A DNA stretch of 64,000 bases from Apodospora peruviana. Its lineage: Eukaryota > Ascomycota > Sordariomycetes > Sordariales > Lasiosphaeriaceae. Location of the stretch: the NCBI GenBank assembly GCA_033439685.1, contig JAUEDM010000003.1, forward strand, positions 1,456,001-1,520,000, written 5' to 3'. Position numbers and translations under genes: made by a program. Below are positions 1 through 12,022 of the stretch, one piece after another. Below the pieces are notes generated by a model that saw nothing but the letters and a program-made list of their open reading frames with translations, did not search any database and was not told the DNA's origin. The first letter of the stretch is position 1, and each line of letters starts with the position of its first letter.

Positions 1-1507
1 GAGAGCAGCGCCCGGTGTTAAGGGAGGGTCGCATGCTACGTGGGGCGTGGGGCGTGGGGGAACGGACTCCAAGAAGGGTAAGACAGGTACCTAGGTAGAT
101 AATTAGATTGAATGTAAGATTGTACGAGTCTTGTAACCCTATTGGTGACCTGTGGTCGGATATTGTTTCCAATTTCGAGAGCATTGGTCTTACTGATCTG
201 ATGATGAAACATGCGTTCAAGCTTACTTGCGTCAACAGCGCAAGGTTCTTACCTAGATAGGGGAATAATGGTTACACGAGTAGCCTGTCCGACATTGACA
301 ACAACACGGAGAACGAGATGTTGAATACCTAGTCTTCACAACCAATTGCCAAGATTCATGTCCTCTCATCGCAAAACATACCGCCTTATCACCCCATCCT
401 CATTGGGTTGTCGTGATGTCCGGTGAGGCGAAGTACATGAGGCCCATCACAACCTGCTCGCCAACAGCAAAGAGAAGTCCACCGACCATCGACAACCATA
501 GATAAGGTCGAAATGTAGGGGAAACTCGGTCAGCAGCATCCACCAGCTTTGCATTCGACACCGGCAAACCCATGTCCAATATCCGGACTGTGGACTCAAC
601 AGACATTAGAAAGTTAACGGACTCTGCACACGTTGGTGAGGAACTGTGCGTGCCGTTGAGAGGGTAACATGTGACGGCTAGAGCATGCGATATCTTTGTC
701 AAAAATCGGTTGTGTAACGAACTCCTCGGACTCTCTACGCGTTCGTACGAAGAAAAGAACTGTGCGTCTTCCTGTTGTACAACCCGAGAGAAGCACCCGG
801 TAATGTCCAACTACACACCAATCGGGGTTCGGCTTCGATGCTGACTGAATCAAAAGATCAAGTCCTTTGCATTTCCTTAGATGTAAATGTTATCATATCG
901 TACCATATCTCGCTGTTAGATGTGATTGGGTGGCTGACATCAAAACAACAGCAAAAAAATATAAACATAGCCAGTCTTGAAGGCATCACCACTTTTGTCA
1001 TAACTGGGGGACGGGGTGGTCTTCTTCACACCAAAAAAGGGGGTATCGTCACAAAAAAAAAAAAAAAAAAAAAGGCAAAACATACAGCACCAGGGATTCG
1101 CTGGTCGTCACCGACCCAACTACTAGTCTGGCGATTAGTGGCTTATCTATGGGAGAGCGGACGGGATCCCGAGCTTTCCACTATCTATGGCCGTATGTGA
1201 AAGATGTTGCGAGGAGTTCTGTTTATAAACAAGGGAAAGGGGGATTCGTTGAGCTGCTTGGGGGTTCTGGATCATGCTGGCCTTCCGCATTGCTTTCTTT
1301 CTAGTTTTATTACATGTACCCGTGAGAAAGCAGTCATTTAAGAACGAAATGCCAAAGAAAAAAATGATCTTTACCAAGGTTATTGAAATATATACAGCCA
1401 AAAAAAAAAAAAAAAAAGAAAGAAAAAAGATTTGAATACACAGGCCTTCGTGACCCAACCCAAACCACAAAATCTATGGGAAATCTATAATGTCGAGTCC
1501 TCCTCCA
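1..1507. other. intergenic, no supported gene
   Basis: No convincing gene is visible. The stretch holds a short GTGGGGC tandem near 42-58 and long A runs near 1054-1073 and 1401-1417. An open frame on the minus strand at 400-810 lacks an ATG at its head and matches no family I recognise. Confidence 0.5.
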
Positions 1508-2796
1508 CTACTTCAATTCCAGAATGGAGTCTGTACTTCCACTTCCGCCGGTCCTGTTGTCCAGCCTACTACTCTTCCCAGAACTGCCCACGTGCAGCTC
1601 GTACTCCTGTTCGACGTAGATCTTGCCGTCTTCCGAGATGGGGTTGGAGCTGCCCTTTTGGACGCTGTGGAGCTGGTACGTGTGCTTGACAGCGCGGTCG
1701 TCGGTCCGGAGATCCTTTCTCGCGTCCCAGGACGCACCGTACGGAGTCTTACTGGATCGCCCCTTGCGCGACGAGGCGAGCAGGCCCACCCATGGGGCGT
1801 ATCGCACGACCAGCGGCTTCAGGCGCATGGCGCAGCCGCAGATAACTCCCAGGTTGATCTCGACGATGGACCATATGCCCAAGATGGCTTCGGTGTAGGT
1901 CAGGTCCGTGTTGTTCGGGTCGGCGACCGCGAGCACGTACGGCAGACGTGCGATGGAACAGACCACAACACTGTGGGAACAGTTAGTATGTCCAAGACTG
2001 GAAGTAGGTTGGGGCGATAGACAGTGGTAAACAAGGTAGGTAGGTACGTACCCCGATCCGATAGCCAGGATGCCGGCGACGGTGAACTTTGTTTTGAGCG
2101 GGAAGTTGAGATAGTGGATTGTGGGAAGGGGTATGGCCAGGACGGCCAGGTCGGAGGCGATATTGAGCACGGACTGAGCGAGAGCGACGTCTGTCAGACA
2201 TTTTATCGTGCCGTCCTTGAGAGGACTGCAGGGTCCACCCGTGATGGCAGTCAGGGCCAACGTATAGGCGAATATGGCGAAGCCAACGGCCACGACGGTG
2301 ACCCGATATATGAGAGACGGGTTGATGCGATACAGGACGATCAACATGGCCATCTTGGTAACGGCCGGCGTTATCAGGTACGTCAAGGTGTTTGGGAGCA
2401 GGGCTTTGTTGAACTCCAAGAGGTCGGTAATGCTGAGCTCATCCATGTGTCTTCCCCAGCCATGGCGCATTACTATATTATATTGATTAGAATTTGGCCA
2501 AGCTGTTGTTGTTGTTGTTGCTGTTGTTGTTGTTGCTGAGGGGCGATCTGGGAAGGCTTACAAGTGACCATGGTCACGAAGTACACCAGCGAGGCGCCAT
2601 ATGCGAGTGTGAGGACAACCAGGTCCAACTCCACTTTCTTGACCAATTTGAGCGCCTGAAAGTACCGAAGCCCCAGAAAGACAGTGCAAAAGAAGTAGGT
2701 GACAGCAAAGCAGATCACTGTTCCGTTCTGGATAGAGTTGTACGCCAGCCCTGGCGCAATTGGCGGCGGTAGTTGACTCAGATCCATACCGTCCAT
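1508..2796 (-). CDS. rhodopsin-like seven-helix fungal integral membrane protein
   Basis: Fungal integral membrane protein of the rhodopsin-like family, many of whose members lie near secondary-metabolism genes; no biochemical role is known to me. The model has three exons, 2796-2562, 2472-2052 and 1970-1508, giving about 372 residues. Introns are 2473-2561 and 1971-2051, the latter with a textbook TACTAAC branch point. I chose the ATG at 2796 because the frame upstream opens only with TTG. Hydrophobic helices alternate with short loops and the family landmark HGWGRH follows the first splice junction. A polar, Ser/Gly-rich cytoplasmic tail follows the last helix. The first intron contains a CAR trinucleotide run that would encode polyglutamine if retained. 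The family call is secure; the function is unknown. Confidence 0.8.
2503..2538 (-). repeat. 12-unit CAR trinucleotide repeat inside an intron
   Basis: Twelve CAG/CAA units (read on the minus strand) lie in the first intron of the rhodopsin-like gene. Read through, they would add Q12 followed by a stop a few codons later. Confidence 0.85.
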
Positions 2797-4065
2797 TGTC
2801 GTTGCGGCGTTGGCGGCGTCGTGGGTCAATTTCGGGCTCCGGTTTCAACACCTAGAAGTATTGACTCAACGGAGCTCAACAGACACACGACAAGGACCAG
2901 ACGACAACAAAAAAAAACAGAGAAACCCTCCAGGAAAGCAGAATAAAGAACCAGAACAGGGAAGCTGGTTGTTTATCAACCCTTCGTCAGTTCGTCCAGT
3001 CTTCACAGCATGGCAAAAGAGTCCGACGGCTTCTCCACGTCTTTTGATGGAATTCCTCCCGCCTGGGCACTTGGGATCGTCGTCCAGACTCCATAATTCA
3101 TTTCCACCCGAGTCCACGTCTGTGATGCACGTAACAACGGTTGTTTTTTTAGTCCGATACATGACTCGGGGCAGAACTGGAGCTCGCCGAGGCCTGGCCA
3201 GGCTCCATCCTTGATAGGGCAGGGGTTTAGGCAGGGCACAAAAACCGAGGCAAACTCCAAAATAATTAGTACCTGTATTCGATTGACCTGGAAACTTGTG
3301 GTCGGGGATTAGTTTCAGGGATGCTCTAAATAAAGGGATATACCCTCGGGAATCCGAAATCCAAAATGCAACGCCGTGGAGCTCACAGACTTTTTGATGA
3401 CGACTGGATCAAAAGAGTGCCGTGTTTGTTCATGTTTGTTGGTAGCGTGGGGGCTCTTCCAAACCGCCAGAATACATAACCGTTATTCTCCTTGGCTTGT
3501 GAAAACTAGGAACCGATGTCTATTTCTGCAGTAGAACTGGCAGATTTGTCCTGCCTCGACCTTGGAAACGCCTCAATCACTACCAAGTAAGATCCCGCCT
3601 TTTCAGAACTGCCGATTCCTCCTTCCCCCGGGGTCACGACAACGATTGCCGGGCCGCAGGGGCAAATTTGCCCCCGTCTTCTTTTCTCGGCATGCACAAA
3701 ATACCGGGCAGCCCGGCAGAGTGGCTCCTTGTCAAGCCCGTCTAGAAAAAGAGAAACGGGGAGCAATAACATTTAGCGTGGGGGATAGCGGGTTTCATAG
3801 AACCAAAATTGAAAGGGAACCCCCCCCCCCCCTCCCCGGAGGTTTTGCAAGTTTGTTTACCATCCCTGCCAGTCAAAAAGATCAGCAACATCAAAAAAAA
3901 AAAAAAAAAAGGGGTGAACCCAACCTGACATGCGGGTATAATGGATTCATTCCCACAACAAAAGCAAACCAAGGAAAATCACACAAACCAAAAAGACCCT
4001 TTTGTCTCGGCAACGACGAGATATACACCTTGACAAATTTATAGTAAGAAAATTTGGAACAAAGC
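2797..4065. other. intergenic between divergent genes
   Basis: Shared upstream region of the membrane protein gene (minus) and the acyltransferase gene (plus). It contains a run of 13 C at 3820-3832 and 18 A at 3893-3910. I see no conserved coding segment. Confidence 0.5.
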
Positions 4066-5794
4066 ATGATGGACAAGCTATTCGGGCCGCGCAAGCCCGC
4101 CGTGGAGCGGGTCCCGACCGACCGGGTACAGCCGCTGCACTTCTTTGAGAACAGCCTGCTCGTGCAGGGAAACAATATGGCCGTGACGCTCGTATTTGAC
4201 GACGTGCTCGACCCGGAGAAGCTGCGATCTTCGCTTGAGGGTTTGGTCAAGCGGGAAGGATGGCAGAGGTTGGGAGGCCGACTACGGAAGAATGTAACAA
4301 CAAATTTCTATTTCTTTTTTCTCCAATTTACCACCTATTTACCCATCACACGTCACTACCCCTTTTCATACATCACACATCCTCCACACCTGCACCATGA
4401 TCAACCTACCCCAGCGGATCAACCTATCCCAGCGGATCAACCAAACACATCTCTAAAATGATACCTCGACCTAGGCAGCCGGTAAAATCGAGTGGCACAT
4501 CCCAGTCGAGTTCACCGCCGACCGCCCAGCCATCAACTTCGCCCACGTCGACCATGGCGTTCCGGCCGCGTCTCACCCAGCCGCGTCCCAGATCCCGGCC
4601 CCGAGCCACCGACCTGCCGTCGTCGGCGACCCGGACGCCCTCGCCGACCTGGCATGGGAGTCCGGCTACAAGCCGGCAGGAATCAGCGACTACCTGACCG
4701 CCGACATGCCCGTGCTGGGCCTGCGCGTCAACTCCTTCACCGACAGGACCATCGTCGTGCTGCAGTGGCAGCACGTCGCCTTCGACGCCTTGGGGATGCA
4801 GTACGTCGTCGAGAACTGGAGCGCCATGCTGTGGGGTAAAGAAGCGGAAATCCCGACGCCCTGCGGGCTCGACGCGGACCCGTTCGACATGCTTGCCCGG
4901 GGCACGCGCCCAGTCACAGAAGAGCATGTGTTGAACAGCCGCCGGGTAGGGCTGGGCGGTATGGTCAAGTGGGGGCTTGGCTACGGCGTCGATATGGTTG
5001 TCCGGGCCAAGGAGAACCGCATGGTCTGCGTGCCGGAAACGTACTGGCGGCCGCAGTTGGAGAAAGCGCTGGCCGAGCTTCGCGCCGAGGCCGTCGAGAA
5101 GGGCGAGGATGTGGATAAGGTGTTTTTGACGGAGAACGATGTCCTCACGGCGTGGCTGCTGCGCTCGGTGGTTGGGTCCATCGAGATGAATGCCGACAGG
5201 ACTGTAAGTCGTTGCTAAAGCGGATGAAGTTGAGCATACTATTAACACGAACAGGTTGCCGCATCCATCGCCATGTCCCTCCGCAAAGCCTTCCAAGGGG
5301 ACCTCATCCCGTCCGCCGACGAACACCCCTACGTCGGCAACGCTTTCGGCTGGGCCAACGTGCTCGTCCGCGCGGGCGACGTGACCTCGAAGCCGCTGAG
5401 CTGGCTGGCGCGCCAGGTCCGCCGCGCCATCAACGAGCAGGGCACGCGCGCCCAGCACGAGGCCTACTACGAGATGGTGCGCACGTCGGGCCGGGGCCTG
5501 CCCATCGTCATCTTTGGCGACGGCGGCATGGCCCAGGTCGGCTTCTCCAACTGGTCCAAGGCTGGCCTTTTCGACCTCGACTTTGCTCCGGCCCGGAAGC
5601 AGACCGACGACGGAGCAAAGCCGTGCCGGCCCTCGTACGTGCAGGAGAATCACGGGCCCGTGAAGCCGGCTGACGGTTTCTTTGTGTTTGGCAAGGACGA
5701 CAAGGGAAATTATTGGACCTCGGCGTACAAGGTTAAGGGCCAGTGGGCGAAGTTTCAGGAGCAGCTGGATAGGGATTTCGAAAAGGGGGTTTGA
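4066..5794 (+). CDS. BAHD/trichothecene-acetyltransferase-like acyltransferase
   Basis: CoA-dependent acyltransferase of the HXXXD (transferase) superfamily, which moves acyl groups from CoA thioesters to hydroxyls or amines of secondary metabolites. Exons 4066-4293, 4475-5203 and 5255-5794 give about 498 residues. The catalytic motif reads HVAFD, with His near residue 176, inside QWQHVAFDAL. Near the C-terminus the sequence GLFDLDFA sits where the family has its DFGWG structural motif, so that motif is divergent. The start is the ATG at 4066; the frame upstream begins only at a TTG. The first intron is long for this window (181 bp) and contains an 18-bp tandem repeat. The substrate cannot be told from sequence, and no other biosynthetic core enzyme lies next to it. 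Confidence 0.8.
4401..4442 (+). repeat. 18-bp tandem repeat in an intron
   Basis: Two near-identical copies of an 18-bp unit (TCAACCTAYCCCAGCGGA) and a partial third copy lie in intron 1 of the acyltransferase gene and account for part of its unusual length. Confidence 0.8.
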
Positions 5795-5999
5795 GCTTGT
5801 TGCGTCTTTGTTTTCATTAGGTGTAAGCGTAATGCAGGCGAGCTTTGTCTAGAAAGCTATGTTGAATTTCGATTGCTGGATTCTTACACCTATGGTATGA
5901 ATATAGACATGTGCATGTATTTGAAGAAGACCAAGCGATCATGTGTGAACAGCAGATCCTCGTGAGCAAGGAGCCATGAGTTTCAATGGCAGTCCAATT

Positions 6000-8329
6000 T
6001 CAGGTCAGATACTCTTGCGCATCATGGAACTGATCCTCGTCGTCTTCGTCGTCTTGGTCGTCCATAATCTCGGTATCAACAACATCCCGTACCCTCAGCA
6101 CCGACTCCACCAGCGCCATGAAGCATTCCTCAAGGGCAGCGGTCTTGTCATTGCGCAGCGAGAACAGCTTCTGCGCAGTGTGGCCATCTTTGTCCTTTGC
6201 ATAAAGATCCAGACAGCCGTTGCCATAACCAGGGATATGCGCCGCGAGCATCTGTATCGTCTCCTCGTCTCCCGTGAGCGCGGCAACATGCAGCACAGAT
6301 TGATTCTGACCACTAGCCGAGCCCAAGTCGGCTCCGGAATTGAGAAGGAGACGTAAGGATCCGTGGTTGTTCCTGGACACTGCGTGCAGGAGTGGCGTGT
6401 TGCCGGTTCCGTCTCGATGGTTGACGTTTGCTCCGTGTTTCAGCAGAATATTGACAGTTTCGGCGTGGTCAAATATCGCAGCGCAGTCGAGGCCCGTGGC
6501 TTGGCCAGCTTTGGCCTCGATCTCTACGTCCACCCCTGCGGCTAGCATGTCCTTGACCGCGTCGAGGTGGCCGTTTTGGCAGGCGAGATGGAGCGGTTGC
6601 AGCGGTGCCGTTTCTGAGTTCAAATCGGCGCCGTGGCGGAGGAGCAGTTTGAATACCGGCAGCTCAGAGCCCTTGGGAGCGTGCAGCGAGTGGAACAGGG
6701 GCGTGTTGCCGATCCGATCCGGGAAGTTGAGGTCTGCGCCGAAGCGGATCAGGTCCTGGGCTGCCTTCTTGTTGCCGCATGCTGCCGCCCAGTGGAGAGG
6801 ACAGTAGCCCATGCTATCTATCACATTGATCGTGTCGCGGGTGGTACTCTTGGAGAGGACAGAGCCGACTGCCTCCACCCGTGTCCCGATAGCCACATGG
6901 TGAAGCGCATGTAGCTCCAGCTCTTCCGTGTAGCGTGATACCTGGATAAGGGTCACCATGTCGTTCTGGACTCCAGTTGGTAGTCGACCGCTGATAACAT
7001 TAAACGCAGCCCACATTCCTGGTGAAAGATGGTCATCGGCCTTGACGTCGGGGTCCGCGCCTGCGGCTAGCAGGATCCTGGCTGCCTCAGTATGCCCTTT
7101 TTGCAGGGCATACTGAAGTGCGGTCACGCCGTTTTCCAAATTGGTGTAGTTGACGGCGTCTGGATCCTGGAGTAGTAGTGTCTTCAAGAGATCGATGTTG
7201 TTAGTCTCAGCGGCTTGGAAGATGCACCCGTTGGTGAATGGCACCCGCTGTCTGAGGGTGATGACGATGGTGGGAAGCTGTGTTGCTTTCCGGTACATGA
7301 TCGCGTGGAAGGTGTAGTTGAGGAACCACGCCGGGAAAATGTAGGCGACTTCGAAGAAACCGGACGACTTGACGAGACAGGTATTGCAGTCGCAGCCGTC
7401 GTGGCGGATCACGGGATACCCGGTGTATCCGACAAACAAACTTCCGCACACCGCCTGAAGATGAGAAGGCGAGTCCCACTGCCACCACTTTGTGGTGCTG
7501 CGCTTGTGGCAGCAACATTCACACGTGGGACGACAGGCAGAGCGGCGGTGACGAGCCGTGATACTGACAGTCTTGGCCCTCAAAGGAGGAATACCTTTGG
7601 CGAATGACCGGCCTGTGTCGCCCATTTGCTCGAAAAGTTCATCAGCTTGCCTGCGCTGCTGGTTCATCTTGGTGTGATACTGTGGCCCAGTCTCACCGCC
7701 GGAGGCCATGTTTGCTATCAGGCGATTGACGGTCTGGTTAACATCGGCAATCCCTTGCTGAACCTCGTCGAACCTGGCATCGGTGACCGTGCGAGAATTC
7801 TGGATAACAGATCTCACGGACCCGAGCTCCAGTTCTATTCGACCTCCGACAGATCTGTTACACGCTGTTAGTTGTCCGTGGTGATAACTGGGTCACCCGG
7901 ACATGAAGCCTACATGTTATGTGAGACCAAGACGTCGGTGATCTTTGCTCTCGCCTCTTTTAGCTCATCCTTCTTCGCTATGATGTACGACTTTCTTCTG
8001 ATCCATTGAACTCGCTTCTTGAGTCTTGGAATTGCCATCAACTCGTCCAACAGTCCTTCGAGAGCGGCCATGGTGTTCTGAGCTGTTCCTAGCAGTTGAC
8101 CAAGGTCGGTACCGGCTCTTTCGCCGGCTTCGGCGCATACGAGGGTTTTCTGGGCCGTTCTTGCGTGATCCAAGACCACACTGAGATCCGAAATCTCGTT
8201 ATACAGTGCATATATCTCGGTAGGTGCATTCTTCCACCCCTGGACCAGGTTGCCCAGTCTTTCTGCAAGTCGGATGCTTGCATCAAGCGTGCCGAGGACT
8301 CCAGCTATGATGCTCAAGGGGTCTGCCAT
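6000..8329 (-). CDS. ankyrin-repeat protein with fungal N-terminal effector-like domain
   Basis: Two exons, 8329-7914 and 7854-6000, joined across a 59-bp intron, give about 756 residues. The N-terminus MADPLSIIAGVLGTLDASI is the characteristic start of a fungal domain found at the head of NLR-like, ankyrin and kinase proteins involved in self/non-self recognition. Next come a predicted helical region and a Cys-rich segment (about residues 225-305, with clustered CECCC and a later hydrophobic YIFPAWFL stretch) that recurs in fungal ankyrin proteins. About nine ankyrin repeats follow, from roughly residue 345 to 720, with the usual G-x-TPL-x-A-A pattern. The tail is strongly acidic (DDQDDEDDEDQ). 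There is no NACHT or kinase domain. The frame upstream of 8329 opens only with GTG, so the ATG of MADPLS was taken. Confidence 0.85.
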
Positions 8330-8941
8330 TGCGTCTATTAACTTTTTCTTTTGGTTGTAGATGCCTGGGATGAAACTTGAACAGATTTGGTGTGGATTTG
8401 GAGACAAAGGTGTGTTCACGATCGCCAGCTACATGGACAAAAGTACCTTCAGAAGTTGATGGGATATTTAAAAGGACAAAGGGTTGCCACCCTGAGGTAG
8501 CAGATTGGGGTTTGGCCCCCAAAAGCATTATACTGAACTAAACTTTATTTCCGTGCGGCACTGCTGCGGTTGTAGATAGCTCCTGAGCCTTTTATTGGAC
8601 ACATGCACTCCGCAGGGGCGAATCACGAGAGGGAGGTCGCACTACTAGTATATGTAACGGGATCGTGAGTTGCAATTACCACCCTTTACCTCGTACCTAC
8701 TTCAATGACCATCAAAGGAAACCTGGAAAAAGAGCCGGGGAGAGTTTTATGGAGGTGTAGACCTGGCTTTAAATGTGAGTCTGGAAAATGAAATCCATGG
8801 CAAGCCTAAGAAGAGTTGGGCAGAAGGCGACATGGTGGGAATGCAATCAACAGTGACTCGAAATTCGACTAGGTATGTTCACCGTTGCTCAAATATCCAC
8901 AACTCGACCCATGACCAAATACCACACCCCTTTTAAACCCC
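8330..8941. other. intergenic
   Basis: Lies between the 5' end of the ankyrin gene and the 3' end of the acyl-CoA ligase gene. No gene, RNA or repeat is evident. Confidence 0.5.
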
Positions 8942-10880
8942 TCAGAGTCTCGCCGTCTTCCTCCTACTCTCAAGCAGCTTATTACCCAGCTGCGCCATCT
9001 CAAACTTCCTCACTTTTCCGCTCCCCGTCAGCGGAACCGTTACCGGTACGCCGTCGTGGCCGAGCCAAAAGACGTGCGTCGGCGCCTTGTGCTTGCCGAG
9101 CTGTCGCCTGACCCAGTCCCGGACCTCCTCCGTGTTTGGGCGCGCATGTTGATGGCCCTCGTCCAGCGTGAGGAACGCCGCGACAACCTCGCCATAGTGC
9201 GCGTCTTTCAGTCCAACCACCACGGCAAGCGTAATAGCCGGGTGCGCGACCAGCCGCTCCTCGATTTCCAGCGGATAGATGTTTTCGCCTCCTATTGAAT
9301 GACATTAATGACTTTTACTTTCCCCCTTCAGACACCAGGTTCTTCAACTTACCTCTGATAATAATATCCTTAAACCTCCCTGTAATGGAGCAGTACCCCC
9401 TCTCATCGAAAACAGCCTCATCGCCCGTATGCAGCCACAGCACGCCCGCCTCGTCCCTGGCCATCACCTCGGCCGTCTTCTCCGAGTTGTTCCAGTACCC
9501 GGCCTGCAGCTGGTACCCACCGATGCAGAGTTCGCCTTTCACGCCAATGGGCACCACGTGGCCGTCCCTATCTACAATCTTGGCGTGCGCGTGCGGCATC
9601 AGCGTGCCAACGGTAGTCAGGCGGGTGTTGATCGGATCATCAGTGAAAGCGTTGAAGCAGGTCGGCGACGCCTCGGTCAAGCCATAACTCGACGTGAACT
9701 CGGTCATTCCCAGCCGAGAGACTAACTGCTCCATCAAATAGCGTGGGACGGGGGCACCTGCAACGATGCCTGTTCTTAAGCTTAGTTGCGAGGCGGAGAG
9801 GTCCTTGGCGTCTGGGAGGGCGAGAATGCTGTCAAACATGGCCGGGACGCCGTGCACGGCGGTGCATCGCTCGTCGATGATGGCGCAGAGGGTAGCTTGC
9901 GCGTCGAAGACCTCGGCGGGATAGACGATCTTGGCGCCATGGGTGAAGACGGCCATGAGTCCGAGGACGAGGCCAAAACAGTGGAAGAGTGGCGGTGGGC
10001 AGCAGAGGATGTCGTCGGGCGTGAGTCTCATCCGGTCGCCGATGAAGCGGGAGTTGTTTATGATGTTGCTGGAGTTGGTCAGTTGGGTCAGTTACCGGAC
10101 TACTCGATCCGGGAAGCTTCGGCTTGGACGTACTGGTGTGTGAGCATGGCGGCTTTGGGTAGGCCTGTTGTGCCGGAAGTGAACTGCAGGTTGCAAACCA
10201 GATGAGGCAATACCTTTGTCTCGGCATGATGGAGGCGCGCTGGGCTGACCTTTGCACCCTGTATCAAGAGGTCCTGGTATGTTGTGAATCCCTTTGAGTC
10301 ACCTCTGATAATGACAGTCTTGGGGCCTTTATCCGCCCTCCCCGAGAGCTGTGCGAGGAGAGGTTCATTGTCAAGCCGACCTATCCTCTTGGTTGTGAAG
10401 AAGACCTTGCAGTCTGTATGTGTCAGGTTGGCTTTCCTCAGTGTCAAACGGCGTGGTGGTACAAGAGGTCCTACCTGAGAAGTCAATCGCGTACTGAGCT
10501 TCGGTCGGAGTATAAGTGTTGTTGAGAATAACCAGAATGGCCCCTATTCTGGTTGCGGCGAAGAATATGGAGGCATACTGCTCGCAGTTTCCAGCCATGA
10601 CGCCTACTCTGTCACCAACGCCGATGCCCATGCCCAGCAGCGCGCGCGCCAGCAGGCGGCTGTGGTGATTGAGCTCGTTGTAGGTCCATCTTGCGCCTGT
10701 CCATGGAATAACCAGACCCTCACGCGTTCCGTGATGCAAACATTGGAGGTTGAGCAGCTCTCCGAGAGTCAGATCTACCAGAGGAGGGTCGGTTGGACCA
10801 TGGAGAAGCGAGAGTCTTTGTGTTTGGGGAAGTACGAAACCGTCTGCACCGGGTTCTTGTGACGAGTGTTGGGTGGCCAT
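8942..10880 (-). CDS. sidI-like: acyl-CoA ligase, SidI-like (mevalonyl-CoA ligase candidate)
   Basis: AMP-forming acyl-CoA synthetase of the ANL superfamily. Exons 10880-10475, 10413-10134, 10068-9353 and 9291-8942 give about 583 residues, close to the size of siderophore mevalonyl-CoA ligases. Visible motifs in order are the P-loop TSGTTGLPKAAMLTH, the PPLFHCFGL segment, SYGLTEASP, the hinge TGDEAVFDERGYCSITGRFKDIIIRGGENIYP, and the C-terminal catalytic Lys context GSGKVRKFEM. The last three residues are ARL, a plausible peroxisomal PTS1 variant. The gene is divergent from a hydroxyornithine transacylase and shares with it an upstream region full of GATA motifs. SidI makes mevalonyl-CoA from mevalonate on the way to fusarinine-type siderophores. 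The ligase family is certain; SidI assignment rests on size, motifs and neighbour, and a medium-chain fatty acyl ligase remains possible. Confidence 0.75.
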
Positions 10881-11215
10881 TTTCGGTTCGAGATGCTGGG
10901 TTCCGTCTCCTATATTACACGACGCAAAGTCTTTGAAATGGGGGCAAGAAGAAATGAATCTTTAACGAGGAACGACGAATGACATTCTTCTGCAGTGCCC
11001 AGAACCCCGGGCCTGACCCAGTCAAGTATGACGAAACGGAGCCTGGAGTGAGCAAGCATGGCTTCCACTGCGGCCTCTTCCCATGTCCCGAACGGTTCTA
11101 GGCTCAACGAGGCCTTCTTCCATGCTTGGGGAGGGTGGTGGGCCAGAAAGCCGAGAGGTATGATCGCCGGCCGGCATTGGTGTGCACGCCAACATGCCCT
11201 CGTCTTGTCTGATCA

Positions 11216-11224
11216 ATCTGATAA
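11216..11224 (+). promoter_or_regulatory. ATCTGATAA GATA-factor site (SreA-type)
   Basis: Exact match to ATCWGATAA, the extended site described for the iron-responsive GATA repressor SreA. It is the copy nearest to the ligase start, about 340 bp upstream of it. Confidence 0.7.
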
Positions 11225-11532
11225 GATGGGTTCAGACAGCTCAGAAATCGTTCTGCAACCATCCTCGGCAGCTCACTCTGCCATGGCCGCATGGTTAACC
11301 GACATCGGGTGGACATTACCGGGTCTGCGTGAATCCGACGACGATTTCCTCTCCGACAAACCCTTCATGTCCAGACTCGAAACGTGGCCCTCGGCTTCTC
11401 GAAACGAGCTCATGTGGGGCATAAGAGGACAAAATTTTCACTCTCAGATTCTCTCTGACCTGAAGAGACAAACGAGAAGGTGCAGCTGTCCGTCCATTGA
11501 TGTTAATGTGGATCGTCGGCACCACTAGCTCC

Positions 11533-11541
11533 ATCTGATAA
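11533..11541 (+). promoter_or_regulatory. ATCTGATAA GATA-factor site (SreA-type)
   Basis: Second exact copy in the intergenic region between the divergent siderophore genes. Confidence 0.7.
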
Positions 11542-11638
11542 CTGAAAGAGCAACCGACGTCAGCGAATAGAAGACCCGACCAGCCTGTCCTTCCCTGTAA
11601 ATGCCGCAGGAGCCACCGGCATCAGGCGATTTGTTCAG

Positions 11639-11647
11639 ATCTGATAA
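11639..11647 (+). promoter_or_regulatory. ATCTGATAA GATA-factor site (SreA-type)
   Basis: Third exact copy, about 100 bp from the second and roughly central between the two start codons. Confidence 0.7.
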
Positions 11648-11890
11648 GATTATTCATGCCAAGCCGAATCTCCCACGTTTGCGGTTCTGACGGCCTGACA
11701 GCCTGAGTCCTTGGTGCCTTTCAGATTTTGTCGACTTGAAGAGTGGCTGACTCTACCAGTAAGAAAGGGAACATTTCCATAAAGATGAAACCGCAGATGA
11801 TTACAATCGCATTTCCAGCATGTCAGACCTCAACTCAAGTTTCCGTCCATCATTTCGCCCGTTGAAGGTGTGTCCGAGTTCGGGTCCGCC

Positions 11891-11910
11891 AAGCTCCGCC
11901 AAGCTCCGCC
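11891..11910 (+). repeat. 10-bp tandem duplication
   Basis: AAGCTCCGCC occurs twice in direct tandem just before the fourth GATA site. Confidence 0.75.
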
Positions 11911-11934
11911 AATCCCGGCAGGGGCTCGAAAAAA

Positions 11935-11943
11935 TTATCAGAT
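11935..11943 (-). promoter_or_regulatory. ATCTGATAA GATA-factor site (SreA-type)
   Basis: Fourth exact copy, on the minus strand, about 460 bp upstream of the transacylase start. Confidence 0.7.
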
Positions 11944-11967
11944 CCGCTCGTTAGCGTCCGAGTAAGG

Positions 11968-11976
11968 TTATCAGAT
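11968..11976 (-). promoter_or_regulatory. ATCTGATAA GATA-factor site (SreA-type)
   Basis: Fifth exact copy, same orientation as the fourth and 33 bp (about three helical turns) from it, which would place both on one face of the DNA. Confidence 0.7.
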
Positions 11977-12017
11977 CCGAGTCACAGCACGCCATCCCCC
12001 TCTCCTGGCTTTCTCTC

Positions 12018-12022
12018 ATTGG
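12018..12022 (-). promoter_or_regulatory. CCAAT box near the GATA sites
   Basis: A CCAAT pentamer (ATTGG on the plus strand) lies 40 bp from the last GATA site. The CCAAT-binding complex with HapX regulates iron genes in filamentous fungi, so this may matter, but a pentamer alone is weak evidence. Confidence 0.35.

Noticed and set aside
400..810. Minus-strand frame of 136 codons with a hydrophobic C-terminal segment
   Set aside because: It opens with TTG, has no recognised domain and no neighbouring splice signals that extend it.
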